This document shows positions 1 through 13,248 of a stretch of 64,000 bases of DNA, in pieces. The first letter of the stretch is position 1; each line of letters starts with the position of its first letter. Below the pieces are notes generated by a model. That model was not told the origin of the DNA. It ran no database searches and saw nothing but the letters and a program-made list of their open reading frames with translations. Made by a program: the position numbers and the translations under genes. Source of the DNA: Periplaneta americana (lineage: Eukaryota > Arthropoda > Insecta > Blattodea > Blattidae); assembly GCF_040183065.1 (NCBI RefSeq), contig NC_091122.1, positions 154,278,455-154,342,454 of the forward strand, written 5' to 3'.

Positions 1-133
1 CGAATTGGAGTCACGTGATTATCATGGTCCTGTCATGGCCATCTTCACAATCGCCTAATATAAGTACACGTTCAAAGTTATAAAAAACAAAGGAAGTGCT
101 ATATTAAACTCATGTTCAACGTGCATTTATATA

Positions 134-1221
134 CAGGGACATCATTTTATTTTTACTTCAATTTTTATTGTACCTGAGTTTTTGAATGTACTTCTACTAA
201 TGAAGTTCAACTGTCCTCCACACAGATCCAAGACCGCATATACAGTCATAGTAGCCTTACGGTCGTAGTAAACAGTACGTTCCAAAAATATGTTCGCGTT
301 TTCCAGTGACGAAAGAGCTTTCAATATTGCATCATTTTCTATTTGCCTACGTCGCATCCCTGTTTCCCCCACCTGCTTCTATTCGCTTCTCTGTAAATGC
401 TAGTGGCTGGGCTGTCTTAGCTCTTTTCTGAGAACATTAATTTCTGTTAGGAATAGGACGTCTACGTAATATTATACCCGTACAATTGTTTAAAATAACG
501 TAAATAAAAGGGCCTCGTTAAGTAATTAACTGTCACGTGACTTCCTCCTTTTCTACGACCCTACGACATAACCATTTGGACGGACAGTAGATAGTATGTC
601 TGAGTAATTTTATCTTTTCGGATCGGGCAGAAGTGAAGATTGAATTTACAGTACGTAAGGTAGTCTTTTATGGAGTAGGAACAGAATTATTTCAACATGA
701 GTTACTAGTACGAAGGACGAAACTGGCAATTGGAATTAGGTACAATAGCCGATAGTGCGATAATATGCACATTAGAACTGAAGCCTGTATCGAAATAATC
801 GACCTCCATTAAAAAAAAGTGTTTAAATATCCATATTATGATTATTCTTCAATTTAACTTCATTCTCTATATTGTACGCTAATGTGCTGTAGACAGTGTA
901 ATATACACTGCATAATGAATACGTCCACATGGATAGCTCAGTTCGTGAGTAAAAACACTCATTGTTAATACTGTACTGTATTTTGATTAAACAAAAACCT
1001 AATGAAAATTATCATACTCAAAATCGCGGTATTTCCTAGTTTACGTAAATGGATGAACTACTTTTCTTCCCTCCTATACCTAGTAAAGTTATTTGTTTGT
1101 ATATTACTCCAGTATCATTGAACTCCAGTCGTGGAAGGGGGTAGCAAACGGCGTTGATCCAGAGGTATAGGCAAGTTAAGTTAATATTAAAAATGTTGGT
1201 AAAAATAAAATGATGTCCCTG
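134..1221 (-). mobile_element. TA-flanked TIR element, CAGGGACATC family, copy A
   Basis: The element begins CAGGGACATC and ends with the reverse complement GATGTCCCTG. TA lies directly outside both ends (132-133 and 1222-1223). The outer ~23 bp of the two ends match almost exactly and similarity then fades. Four more copies of similar length and interior lie at 12218, 14358, 28628 and 46435, in both orientations. A TA duplication with TIRs of this kind is typical of the Tc1/mariner/pogo group (known for the superfamily; the assignment here is inferred). No transposase is recognisable, so this is a non-autonomous element of about 1.1 kb. Confidence 0.88.
142..372 (-). CDS. Short conserved open frame inside TA element copy A (unknown)
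   Basis: A 76-aa open frame lies just inside one terminus. Its N-terminal part (GETGMRRRQ, then ILKALSSLENANIFLERTVY) matches a 68-aa frame at the equivalent place of copy B (12993..13199). The same region of copies C, D and E is recognisable but broken by small indels. I recognise no domain. It could be the remnant of an exon of the autonomous parent or simply a conserved non-coding part of the element. A frame open in two of five copies is weak evidence for translation. Confidence 0.2.
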   Translation of the reverse strand: MGETGMRRRQIENDAILKALSSLENANIFLERTVYYDRKATMTVYAVLDLCGGQLNFISRSTFKNSGTIKIEVKIK

Positions 1222-1223
1222 TA

Positions 1224-1782
1224 TAAACAGATAAAATATTAATCTACAGATCTACAGATATGCATATCCGTCCATTCATAACAGATCTCCAGCTGGCAAA
1301 GTTTTTCTCATGTTTCCATTAAAATTTAGTCCGGTTGAAATGTACACGATTCTGCCAACAATTTCTAACATATTCCATGTAACATATGTCGTTTTCTTTC
1401 TCCCTCTTGATAAACGTCACGCCTCTGGAGATACGGATTGAAATAATGAAAATTTCAACGTTTGCAGAGACTGGAGTATAAAAACAGCAGTTGTGGGCAA
1501 TTCATTTCTGTCGTCTCCCTGCAGACCTGCTTTGATTGCTCCTTGTGTTTGTTTTTACTCCACAACACGCATTATGTTCAGCGTAGCGTTTCGACTCCTA
1601 CAGTGTTGTTTGACTTAATATTGTACTCATATTATATTCATCAGCCAACGCTTCGCAGTGTTAAATTTTCTGCGTCTACGAATATGCAGCTATGATTTAG
1701 TATCAAGTAATTTCTTCATGAATATGAAATTCCGAGTTCCATCATTATTGATGAAGTATTTCATATAGTCTGGCACTCACTA
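1224..1782. other. No gene seen
   Basis: AT-rich sequence with no recognised coding motif, repeat or structured element. A 77-codon open frame at 1462..1695 has no recognisable domain and ordinary base composition, so I do not call it a gene. Confidence 0.5.
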
Positions 1783-2075
1783 CACAGAGTGAGCCACGAG
1801 TAACTTAATTAATTTCATGAGGTATTCTTTGAGATATTTCAAACAAAAAGTTTAATACAATTTTGCTCTCGTTTTTGCTTCCTTTTCGAGATACAAATTG
1901 CTTTTTATTACCACATTTCATAGCGTGTTTTGGGGAAGTCATTGATTCAATTCCTAATATGCTCAGTCAATTTAAGAGAGCAGTGTGTTATGATAATAAA
2001 TTATTGAAAGAGCTTTTCAATTTTCTTCTTTAAATGTGTATAAATTTGATCCGAACAAATTTACAGTAACTTGTT
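1783..2075 (+). mobile_element. Half of a TA-type foldback element
   Basis: The stretch starts CACAGAGTGAGCC after a TA and matches, through its length, the left arm of the foldback element at 8911..9464. Shared landmarks are TTCTTTGAGATA, CGTTTTTGCTTCC and TTTGATCCGAACAAA. Similarity stops near 2075, close to the centre of the palindrome in the other copy, so only one arm is present. It is non-coding. Confidence 0.65.
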
Positions 2076-2152
2076 TATTATTGTTATTAAATCCAAGTGG
2101 TATTTTTTAAATGAGTATGCCTACTATTTTTGCTGCTCACAGACTTACTGTA

Positions 2153-3258
2153 CACAGAGTGTAAGGGGTATAAGTGCCGTCCTTTTCACAGTCGTCGGGG
2201 ACGGTCTACAGGATCAAAAAATGTCCATACAACATAGGGTCAAAACTTGATAGTTTTCCCAGAAAAAAATATTTCTTCCCTTATTTTATTCGCGTTATAC
2301 TGCCTATATCGTTAGTAAAATTACGAAAACAATTACATCAGTAGGTATTTCTAGCAAAGAGTTTATATTAGCTTAAATACATATTTGTGAGTTCTATTAC
2401 GTTTTCGTGAAATTAAATAAAATTGCATGCTTAAATTTGTTAATATTCCGGCGTGAAAGATGTGGCAACGTGTTGAGCAGGCAGTACTCTGCACAGACGT
2501 ACGTATACGTATGTCAGCTGAGTTCTCCCTGTCCATAGCTCTACTGTCGAGCGGATGACAGTTCGGTACCAGGTATTCGATAAACAACTTACAATGTCAT
2601 TCACAATTTAGGAATATCATATGTTATTAATTTATGGAGAAAGTCGTCGTAATTCAAGTGACTTCAATGTTTTCCGCAATGAAAGTTACCTAATCGGCGA
2701 ATTTTTGTAGTAGTTTCTCAACGATTTATTAGGAACTAGGAGTCTCTTACCTCGTTTCGAAAATCACACAAACAGAAATTTCTTTAAAAATGGTAGTTCT
2801 TTATGGAAGTAGGAGAGATCAAAATGTTGCATTTAAAAAAAAGTTGGTGTGATTTTGTGCAGAAAACCATTATTGTTTATTTTTTAGTCGTACAATTAAA
2901 AAAATGAACCAATATTGCCAATATTGTTAAATGAAGTGGAAATTTACCATAAAGTTCTATTAATGAGATTGAAAGTTTGTATTTGCTGTTCGTTTTCTGT
3001 AAACAACTGTCCGCCCCTGCGTTAGGACAGATCATCTGTTTTGTACCGGTATATCTGTATCTCCTTGAGCTGTATAGTGTAGACTACTTGTAAACTCCCT
3101 TCTCCCCATCCAGCAACATTGCCAAACGCCTAATATTGCAAACTTTAATAATTAGTTAAATATTGCAATTAGAAAAAAAATTGTGAGGACATTATTTTTT
3201 CCTTATGACATGAACAATCATCAGTTAAAATAATGGCACTTATATCCCTTACAGCCTG
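2153..3258 (+). mobile_element. TA-flanked TIR element with a DUF4817-like remnant
   Basis: The left end CACAGAGTGTAAGGGGTATA and the right end (reverse complement CAGGCTGTAAGGGATATA) form imperfect inverted repeats, with TA outside each (2151-2152 and 3259-3260). Inside, at 2594..2790, is a remnant of a transposase N-terminus of the DUF4817 type found in many arthropod Tc1/mariner-like elements. The catalytic region is absent, so this is a deletion derivative. Assignment rests on termini plus the remnant. Confidence 0.65.
2594..2790 (+). pseudogene. DUF4817-like transposase N-terminal remnant
   Basis: From the ATG at 2594, the translation after an early stop gives MLLIYGESRRNSSDFNVF, followed after further stops by FLNDLLGTRSLLPRFENHTN. 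The 'ADMxxxYG...' opening and the 'L...TGSL' end, at the right spacing, are the signature I know from DUF4817, a helix-turn-helix domain at the start of arthropod IS630/Tc1-mariner-type transposases. At least three in-frame stops are visible and the catalytic domain is missing. It is clearly non-functional. Confidence 0.6.
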
Positions 3259-3854
3259 TATACATAACTACACGAATATATGTAAACATACAGTTCTGGA
3301 GCACGAAATCTGTTGACTGGCAACTTTCTCTCCGTACGAAGCAAAACTAGTAGGATCGACGTACACCTAACTTGTATTCAAAATAACCAAACGCAGGTCT
3401 CTAGACATGACATACAATGACGTTGCATATTACCCCTGTTGACGCCCAATGATAGAGCACTGTAAACATTTCACGGTCTCGTTAGAACTACAAAAAAATA
3501 TTTATCCTCTCATTTTACCCTAGATACACTTTTTCGTGGACTTTTTCGTGATTTTGAAACCGGCGTTTCAGTAAATAGGTTAATATCTACACAGGACAAT
3601 CTTCAAACAGCACTGGATAACAAACTGAGTCTCCTGCTGGTATTATTGTCTATAAACGTTAAGGGAAGCTAAGAGTAGGGGTGGAGCGACGTATGTTGTG
3701 ACGTCTTACGCTGGTCTGGCTTCAGGTCCGGTCAAGGGCATGTCTCGCGAGACCACATGTTGCGATCTCTGAGGTCAGTATGCAATATGAAAACCCACCC
3801 CACATTATACGGGATTATACGTAAGTAATGTCATTAATAGAACATATTAAGACA
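3259..3854. other. No gene seen
   Basis: AT-rich sequence between two mobile elements. The last part (about 3660-3854) may be upstream LINE sequence, because the recognisable reverse-transcriptase frame begins at 3855, but I see no motif there. Confidence 0.45.
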
Positions 3855-4211
3855 CTGGAAAAGATTAAAAAACGGGCTCTCAAGTGTTGTCGGAAAAATT
3901 CACCGTTAAAATGAGACACACTCACGGACAGGAGAACGCGAATTCGATTATGCGCACTGTTCAAAACATACAGAGGTGAGCCTGCCTGGAGAGAAATAAA
4001 AAATAGGTTGCAACCGCCAAATTACTCTTCAAGGAACGACCACTCATATAAATTGAGGGAAAGAAGACAGAGGACGGACACTGGAAAGTTTTCTTTTCTC
4101 AATCGTACTATCAGGGACTGGAATGCTTTACCTTCAGACTTACTAAAGGCTTTACCAACAACCAAAAACGTATTTAAAAATAGGCTTAAGTACTTTACTA
4201 ATAGACGGTAA
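3855..4211 (+). pseudogene. Non-LTR retrotransposon reverse transcriptase, C-terminal end
   Basis: The frame from 3855 reads LEKIKKRALKCC, then after one stop (TGA near 3912) RTRIRLCALFKTYRGEPAW, RTDTGKFSFLNRTIRDWNAL and FKNRLKYFTNRR before the stop at 4209-4211. This is the classic C-terminal tail of arthropod LINE reverse transcriptases ('LEKIQKRA...', 'FLNRTIxDWNxLP'). The polymerase core lies outside what can be seen, so the copy is 5'-truncated and also carries the early stop. Its 3' untranslated part appears to resume at 6412, after a hAT insertion. Confidence is high for the family and lower for the clade (CR1/jockey-like). Confidence 0.8.
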
Positions 4212-4215
4212 TTAT

Positions 4216-6411
<2,196 letters not shown>

Positions 6412-6806
6412 GTAATTATACACAGTATGTAAAGGGTGTAAACGATATTTTGTTATTGAAGTGTTGTATCAGTGAAGAATTATGTCGTGTCAGTGAAGTG
6501 TGTTGTGTAAGTGAAACGTGTTCCTGTCAGTGAAGCTTTATAGTTTATAGTGGCAGTGCAAAGTATTTGAACAGTGAAATATTTTTGAAGTGTTAGTGAA
6601 ATCAGGATAGCATCAGTGAAATGTGTCGTAGTTCCAGTGCAGTGGGTGAGTTGACAGCGAAATGAGTGTAATGTGGAAAGGTACTTGTGCAGATATGAAC
6701 ATATCATACTCGTGGGTTTTAGTTCGAACTTAGGTTTAAGATACAAATTAGATTTATTTTAAATGTTATTTTAAGTGATCGTGCTTCATTTAATTTAGGA
6801 TATTCC
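6412..6806 (+). repeat. LINE 3' untranslated tail interrupted by the hAT insertion
   Basis: After the second copy of the hAT target duplication the sequence carries many degenerate CAGTGAA/GTGAAGTG words (about 6450-6670) and then an AT-rich tail ending in a TTA microsatellite at 6807. Removing the hAT places this directly after the reverse-transcriptase stop codon at 4211, so it is most simply the 3' untranslated region of the same LINE copy. An 88-codon frame on the minus strand (6480..6746) is made of these repeats and is not a gene. Confidence 0.55.
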
Positions 6807-6807
6807 C

Positions 6808-6863
<56 letters not shown>
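6807..6863. repeat. (TAT)n microsatellite
   Basis: Uninterrupted trinucleotide run at the presumed 3' end of the LINE copy. Confidence 0.95.
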
Positions 6864-7397
6864 GTATTAATTACACTAGTCTGCGATGAAAGTTTGCCTC
6901 CAAAGTTTGAATGTTTTTAGGGTATTTTTAGCATGCTGAAGTCAAATTCGAAGCCATAAAGTTCCTATCACGTACCGCTTTTTTGTTATTTTAATTTTCT
7001 TATAATATATTACGACAATTTATAGCGTAATTATTTAAACTACAATACTTTAACAACTGTAGTTTTAGTATGTTAAGATATGAAAACCAAATATATTCAA
7101 CATATTTTTAAGATGTTTATATTGAAAATCAAGGATAACAGATGTTTCTTAGCAGATAGGGGGTGCAAGCGCATAAGGAAGTTAGGGTGAAATAACGTGC
7201 AGCCTTGCCATTATCTTTATTTGTGGGAGATAAAAAATGTCAGCCATTCCTTGGTGAAACACTCAACCCAACTCGTCTAATTTCTCTCACATTTCAATAG
7301 TCTGTGTTTCACCTGGAAACGAAACGAAATCAGTTTTTGAAGCTTTATTGTAGAGTAGAAAGTTGAGAGTTTTTAGTTCAGTAAGAAAGTATTTACC

Positions 7398-8433
7398 ATG
7401 TCGCATCGAGAATGTATAAATAATCCAGACCATTTTTGTTATATAACTTATGTAGGATATACAGCCTAAGCAGAGGCGTAATTTTACAGATTTTGTGAAA
7501 AAGTCATACCATGCCTATTTTGGAACCAAACTTGGAGACCAGAGTGAAGCTTGGGCACCACACAAAGTACGGCATGTAAAGTATGCACTGAAGAACTTCG
7601 TCATTTGATCAATTGGAGAAGACCGTTGCTATCTTTTGAAGTACCTATGGTTTGGAGAGAGCAGTCGAACCATAGTAATGACTGCTACTTCTGTTCGTGT
7701 GATGTGAAGGGGTACGATTCTAAACATAAAAAGCGTATCGTGTATCCAGTTATTCGGTCAGCCATTTTACCTGTACCCCATGGGCCTGATGTACCAATCA
7801 CTGTGCGACTAGAAAATCTGGAATAGTTTTCATCTGAGTCTGATATAGTGGTCAGGGAAATTGTGGCGAGTGACAGTGACTATCTACCAGAGTCGGGTGC
7901 TGCAGAACGTGGCTTTAAATAAGGAAACAGTCTGTTTCAAATACATATTTGAGAAATTTCCACTACTATTTGAAGCAAATTAAAAGACAATATATTTAAT
8001 GGTCCTGACTAAAGAAAACAGATGTCTGATGCAGCATTTAAAAACACTGTGGATGAAAAGGGGAAAGCAGCATGGATATCTTTCTGTGAATTTGTTTTAA
8101 AATGTCTTGGTAACTACAAGGGTTCTAATTACCGAAACATTGTGGCTACCATGCTTGAAGCATACAAGGAACTTGGTTGTAACAAGAGTATCAAAATTCA
8201 TTTTCTGTTTTCTCACCTAGATTATTTCCCCGCAAAATCTAGGATTTTTGAGCGAAGAGCATGATGAACGATTTCACAAGGATCTGCAGGAGTTCGAAAG
8301 GAGATACCAGGGACGATGGAGCACCAGTATGCATCCTCATTATTGTTGGATGTTAAAGCGTAAAATACCTGAAGACAAAAATAAAAGAAAGAGGAGCAGG
8401 AGGACTTCCTCAACTAAGAAGCAAGTGGTGTAA
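7398..8433 (+). pseudogene. Decayed copy of an arthropod repeat-gene family of unknown function
   Basis: Several short frames read in order as one protein with breaks. They are NNPDHFCYITYVGY; NFTDFVKKSYHAYFGTKLGD with SEAWAPHKV; then 7551..7826 with CKVC, VPMVWREQSNHSNDCYFC and PVPHGPDVPI; and, after a large internal deletion near 7920-8020, NTVDEKGKAAWISF, FVLKCLGNYKGSNYRNIV and LGCNKSIKIHFLFSHLDYFP. After a frameshift it ends with EEHDERFHKDLQEFERRYQG and CWMLKRK. The Cys-rich 'DHFCYI...CKVC...DCYFC' arrangement and 'SHLDxFP...RYQGRW' end match a protein family I recall as very abundant and uncharacterised in arthropod genomes. At least two frameshifts and stops plus the deletion make it non-functional. 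I assign no biochemical role. Confidence 0.7.
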
Positions 8434-8846
8434 TTTTTTGTGTGATACATTGTGCTAATTTATACATCCAATAGTGAAGTAAACAAGACAAAACAAAGCA
8501 AAAACACTCTAGTCACATGTATGAACAACCATACACATAATTTCAGCAAGTTGTATCTTTTAAATGTTGCTTTTGTATTTGAAATAAAAAAGTGAAATGA
8601 GAAAGTTTGTGATGAAATTCACGTAATTATACAATACATTTTAAGTGCTTTTGCAAAAAAACCTGACGTGATAGAAGTAAACGGATTGAAAATTCGAATT
8701 CAGCACATCGACTTTATATAAAATCACATTATTTACTTTAGGCAACAAACACAAAGTTGAAATTGTTAGGCTAGTGTTATTGGTATTCATTATTGGTATT
8801 ATTAACTGTATTTTTAATTAATAGGTTTATTATTGTCATTATTGAG

Positions 8847-8912
8847 TGTAATTAGTTACCACTGCCACCGGGTATATACCCATTGCAGTGTGAATAAATA
8901 CACATACATACA
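8847..8912 (+). repeat. 3' end of an interspersed retroelement
   Basis: The stretch has the words ACTGCCACCGGGTATATACC and GTGAATAAATACACATACAT, with an AATAAA-like signal and a CATA-rich tail. I recall this as a common arthropod LINE/SINE 3' end. It is short, and no coding part is visible upstream. Confidence 0.4.
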
Positions 8913-9464
8913 ATTTCAGTGAGTTGTTCTTTGAGATACTTTAAACAAAAAGCTTAATATAATTTTGCTCGTTTTTGCTTTCCTTTCGAGATAAAAATTG
9001 TTTTATAAAGAAATATTTCATAGCGTGTTTTGTGATAGCCATTTATTTAATTCCCAACATGCTCAATTAATTTAAGAAGCAGTGTATTATGATAACAAAT
9101 CATTGAAAGAATTTTAGTTTTCTCCTTTAAATGTGCAAAAATTTGATCCGAACAAATGTAACTTTTCGTTCTGAAAAGGAATTTTACAGTGTTACATTTG
9201 TTGGTACAAAATTTCTGCACATTTAAATGACTAAACTAAAACTTTTCCAATCGTCCATTACCATAACACACTGCTTTCTACATTGACTGAACACAATGGA
9301 AATTAAATCTATAGATTTCCTAACACACGCTACGAAATATTTCATATAAAACAATTTTTTCCTCGAAAAGGAAGCAAAAACGAGTAAAATTGTACCAAAC
9401 GTTGTCTGTAATATCTCAAAGGATAACACCTTGAAATTAATTACTTGTAATTCGGTTCACCCTG
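8911..9464. mobile_element. TA-type foldback element, nearly full
   Basis: Left arm landmarks TTCTTTGAGATAC, CTCGTTTTTGCTTTCC and TTTAAATGTGCAAAAATTT reappear inverted in the right arm, so almost the whole element is one palindrome with its centre near 9170. The right terminus is CACCCTG followed by TA (9465-9466). The outer ~28 bp of the left arm are missing where the preceding CATA-rich retroelement tail abuts. It is non-coding. A one-armed copy lies at 1783..2075. Confidence 0.75.
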
Positions 9465-9615
9465 TATTTGACATCCAATCCTGGAAAACAGGCCTTGTTA
9501 ATGGAAACACCAAGCAACTTCCTTCCTTCTTGTTTTTCCTGATAATAAGAGGTGATAGATAGCCCCGATACTTTGGATATTTCTATACTGAGGATCACAT
9601 AAGAGTAATTCCTAA

Positions 9616-9808
9616 GGGCTATATTCATAGACATTTTTAGCGCGGGCTTCCGGTGGATGATCAGCGAACTAACGTTTTTCGTATTCATAAGCCAGTGTTA
9701 GCGACATGATATGATATGAATCCTGTACAAGTAATCAGTCGATAGCCGGGGCTAGTTTAGTACGCTCGTAGCGGGGGCTAGCGAAATGTCTATGAATACA
9801 TAGCGCCC
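9616..9808. mobile_element. Harbinger-like MITE with TAA duplication
   Basis: The termini GGGCTATATTCATAGACAT and (reverse complement of the right end) GGGCGCTATGTATTCATAGA form inverted repeats, and TAA flanks both sides (9613-9615 and 9809-9811). Three-base TWA duplications with GGG-type termini are typical of PIF/Harbinger MITEs. At 193 bp it is non-coding. Confidence 0.75.
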
Positions 9809-9910
9809 TAAAAAGACTAATTTGGCTGTCTCTTCAGTGTTGCCAACTAATACTGGATATCACTAAAAGAATATCAATATAAGAGGATAAAATCACACAA
9901 TGCCATGTAC

Positions 9911-9979
<69 letters not shown>

Positions 9980-9992
9980 CATAATAATAATA
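9911..9992. repeat. (AAT)n microsatellite
   Basis: Long trinucleotide run with one interruption (CATAAT) near 9980. Confidence 0.95.
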
Positions 9993-11239
9993 TAGTATTA
10001 ACAATAACGATGTCTTGCTTATTTACCACATTTCATCTTTATGTCGGGGAGATGTTTTCTAAAAGGTTCAATAATTTGTGAAGGAGTAGGCTTATATTTT
10101 TCTTCTAGACCTCTCGCACATTATGTTAGTAGTTAGTAGATTAGTGTATGATCTAATATTAAAAATGTACTTTGTTTGATAACATGAAATTCATTGCTTT
10201 GATTAAACAGTTTACGAATCACGAGACCTAACCTAAAAATTTATTTTGTTTGATCACGTGAAATGATTAGTATGAATTCCGAAAACGAATGCCACTTTGA
10301 AATGTATGCTTTAGAATATTTAGTCCATTACTGTAATAAAAGTCTAAACACGAAAGAAATTAATTAAAACGTGAAATGGTATTTCTATCGATTACCCAAG
10401 GGTATGCAACACACGAAATATGTTATATTTATTTACACTTAGCCTACCTGACTCTAATGTTGAAATTGTAACCACAACACCAGCAACATATATAATAACA
10501 ATTATGTATTAATATTAATACTAGTATTCATTAATTATTAGTACGTTCAAATTTCACTAGCTTCCAGTAATGGACTCAGATATCTAGAACAATTTGAATT
10601 TTCAGAATTTAAACTACTGACAACTTGTGTCACGGTCGCCAACATAACAGTTATAAAATCACTACCAGTTGTAATATTTCTCAGTACCGAAATTCGAAAC
10701 GAAGTTGGCAAAAGAAAATTCAACCTGCAAACTCCAAAATCGCCATAATCCACTAGCTTATGTTGTAATGGGGGAAAAATGGTTAGGTCTCACCCTTGAA
10801 GCTGACCCGGACTATACATCTATAATACGCTGTAAAATCCCAAAACTGTAGCAGCTCATTGAATGTTTCATATTTATCCTGTAAGTATTTATACACCTCT
10901 CGCAGAACTTCCATCCGAACAAAACGGCTATGTAGAGAAAACATGATATTGTGGCTATTCTATTCTTGCAATTTCGTCCGTATTAAATCAGTAGAGGCCA
11001 TGATGTAAATTCAATTAATAACAGAGTTGCGATGTAATTATAAACCACACGAGAAATCAAATTCCTTGAACAAGAACCGTGCCCTCGCTCTCAGAGTTTA
11101 TTTGTTCTCTACAAGCCATACAAAATCAGCGTAATAGATTTATTCACTTACTGAGAAGCTGTCAGCTTACGGACTTCTGACCAAGTCTGTTTAAGCAATT
11201 ACTACGTAATTTCATACACTTTATTACCTTGTATACAGT
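9993..11239. other. No gene seen
   Basis: AT-rich sequence with no recognisable coding motif, repeat family or hairpin. A 68-codon minus frame at 10547..10753 shows no known domain. Confidence 0.5.
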
Positions 11240-11433
11240 GAATATGGATGAGCAGGGTCCGTCAATGCTTATCTACTTAACAAATATTAAAATACTTGTC
11301 ACATTAACTTGAACGTTTTCGGCTTGAATAAGCCATCTTCAGAAGATTATGCCTGAGAATACATATAAAAATAGACTGGTACATGCGTGTTATGTAGTAC
11401 AATGTGAACAATGAATTAATTATGAGCCTCTAC

Positions 11434-11614
11434 CACAGTCTAGTATATACTGTCACGAAGCTCAATACGTAGTAAATATGCATACATAGACAGTTGCTCA
11501 CCACTAGGATCGCTAATATCGCCTCATTACAGACATGCGAAATAGTACCGGCACAGTCTATTGTTTCTAGCACCCTCAAAACTCAAGCTTCGTGACTGTA
11601 TTCAGTAGGCTGTG
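11434..11614 (-). mobile_element. P-like MITE 1 (7-bp target duplication)
   Basis: It starts CACAGTCTAGTATATACTGT and ends with an imperfect inverted copy closing in GGCTGTG. The flanks are CCTCTAC (11427-11433) and CCTTTAC (11615-11621). The opposite arm of the host foldback has a single uninterrupted CCTCTAC at the same place, confirming a 7-bp duplication with one later change. Terminal and internal words (AGAAACAATAGACTGTG, GATCCTAGTGGTGAGCAACT on the reverse strand) match the ends of the 1.33-kb THAP-bearing element at 47294, so this looks like its internal-deletion derivative. Confidence 0.85.
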
Positions 11615-12217
11615 CCTTTACCATAAACAGTTGTGAAGTCAAATTAATTATATGTGGAAAAATAAAAAGCTATATAAGCTGTGGTCAATAAAATATTAAA
11701 ATATAAAATGTTGTCTTGAGTTGCAATTTGCTGAATCATCTGTGACAAAACTCCAATGATGTCTTGAATGGAGATAATTCAACTGTAATACGGAATGAAA
11801 ATGTATCAAAATGTGGACCAATATATTACATACATAATGAAGAAGTTACAAACAATGACAATGAGATGTACTTATGTAAATTTTAATACTGTTCAATTTT
11901 TAATAAATTTAATATAAAAATATAAATCTGGTTATAAACTTCGCATAGCGAATTATGGACGAAAGCGCATGGAACAGTTGTGAATAATCTAAATGATGTT
12001 TGTAAAATAGTTTAGTTAGAGCGGGGTTTAATGGAGTTTTGTCACAGATGGTTGAACAAATTGCAACTGAAGACAACATTTTATATTTTTATATTTTAAC
12101 ATTTTAATATTTTATTGACCACACCTTATATAGCTTTTTATTTTTCCACATTTAATTAATTTGAGTCCACAACTGTTTATGGTAGAGGCTCATGATTAAC
12201 TCATTGTTAACATTGTA

Positions 12218-13248
12218 CAGGGACATCATTTTATTTTTACTAACATTTCTAATATTAACCTCGATTATACTGGCGCAATATACAAACAAATCACTTTACT
12301 AGGTATAGGAGGGAAGAAAAGTAGTTCACCCATTTACGTAAACTAGGAAATATCGCGATTTTGAGTTTGATAATTTTCATTGGGTTTTTGTTTAATCAAA
12401 ATACAGTACAGTATTAACAATGAGTGTTTTTACTCACGAACTGAGCTTTCCATGCGGACGTATTCATTATGCAGTGTATATTATACTGTCTACAGAACAT
12501 TAGCGTACACAATAGAGAATGAAGTTAAACTGAAAAATGATCATAATATGGATATTTAAACACATTTTTGAAAATGGTGGCCGTTCATTTCGATACAGGC
12601 TTCAGTTCTAATGTGCACTATAGACTATTGTACGTAATTCCAATTACCAGGTTCGTACTTCGTATCAGTAACTCATGTTGAAATAATTCTGTACCTACTC
12701 TATAAAAGACGTACTGTAAATTCAATCTTCACTTCTGCCCGATCCGAAAAGATAAAATTACTCAGACATGCTATCTACTGTCCATCCAAGTGGTTGCGTC
12801 GCAGCGTCGTAGAAAGGGAGGAAATCACGTGACAGTTAATTACTTAACGAGGCCCTTTTATATAAGTTATTTTGAACAATTGTATGGGTACAATATTACG
12901 TAGACGTCCAATTCCTAACAGAAATTAATGTTCTCAGAAAAGAGCTAAGACAGCCCAGCCACTATCATTTACAGAGAGGCGAATAGAAGCAGGTGGGGGA
13001 AACCGGGATGCGACGTAGGCAAATGGAAAATGATGCAATATTGAAAGCTCTTTCGTCACTGGAAGACGCGAACATATTTTTGGAACGTACTGTTTACTAT
13101 GACCGTACGGCTACTATGACTATATATGCGGTCTTGGATCTGTGTGGAGGACGGTTGAACTTCATTAGTAGTAGAAGGGGTGGGAGTGAAGTACATTAAA
13201 AAACTCAGGTATAATAAAAATTGAAGTAAAAATAAAATGATGTCCCTG
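12218..13248 (+). mobile_element. TA-flanked TIR element, CAGGGACATC family, copy B
   Basis: It begins CAGGGACATC at 12218 and ends GATGTCCCTG at 13248, with TA on both sides. The other arm of the surrounding foldback reads through this site without the element and with a single TA, so the TA duplication is demonstrated within the window. It is the shortest of the five copies (1031 bp). Confidence 0.93.
12993..13199 (+). CDS. Short conserved open frame inside TA element copy B (unknown)
   Basis: The 68-aa frame shares GETGMRRRQ, ILKALSSLEDANIFLERTVY and TIYAVLDLCGGRLNFIS with the frame at 142..372 of copy A. I know no matching family. It sits near one terminus, ends about 50 bp before the TIR, and is broken in copies C, D and E. 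It may be a remnant of an ancestral exon or a conserved non-coding block. Confidence 0.2.
   Translation: MGETGMRRRQMENDAILKALSSLEDANIFLERTVYYDRTATMTIYAVLDLCGGRLNFISSRRGGSEVH

Noticed and set aside
6480..6746. 88-codon minus-strand frame rich in Thr and His
   Set aside because: It is the reverse reading of degenerate CAGTGAA repeats in a LINE 3' tail.
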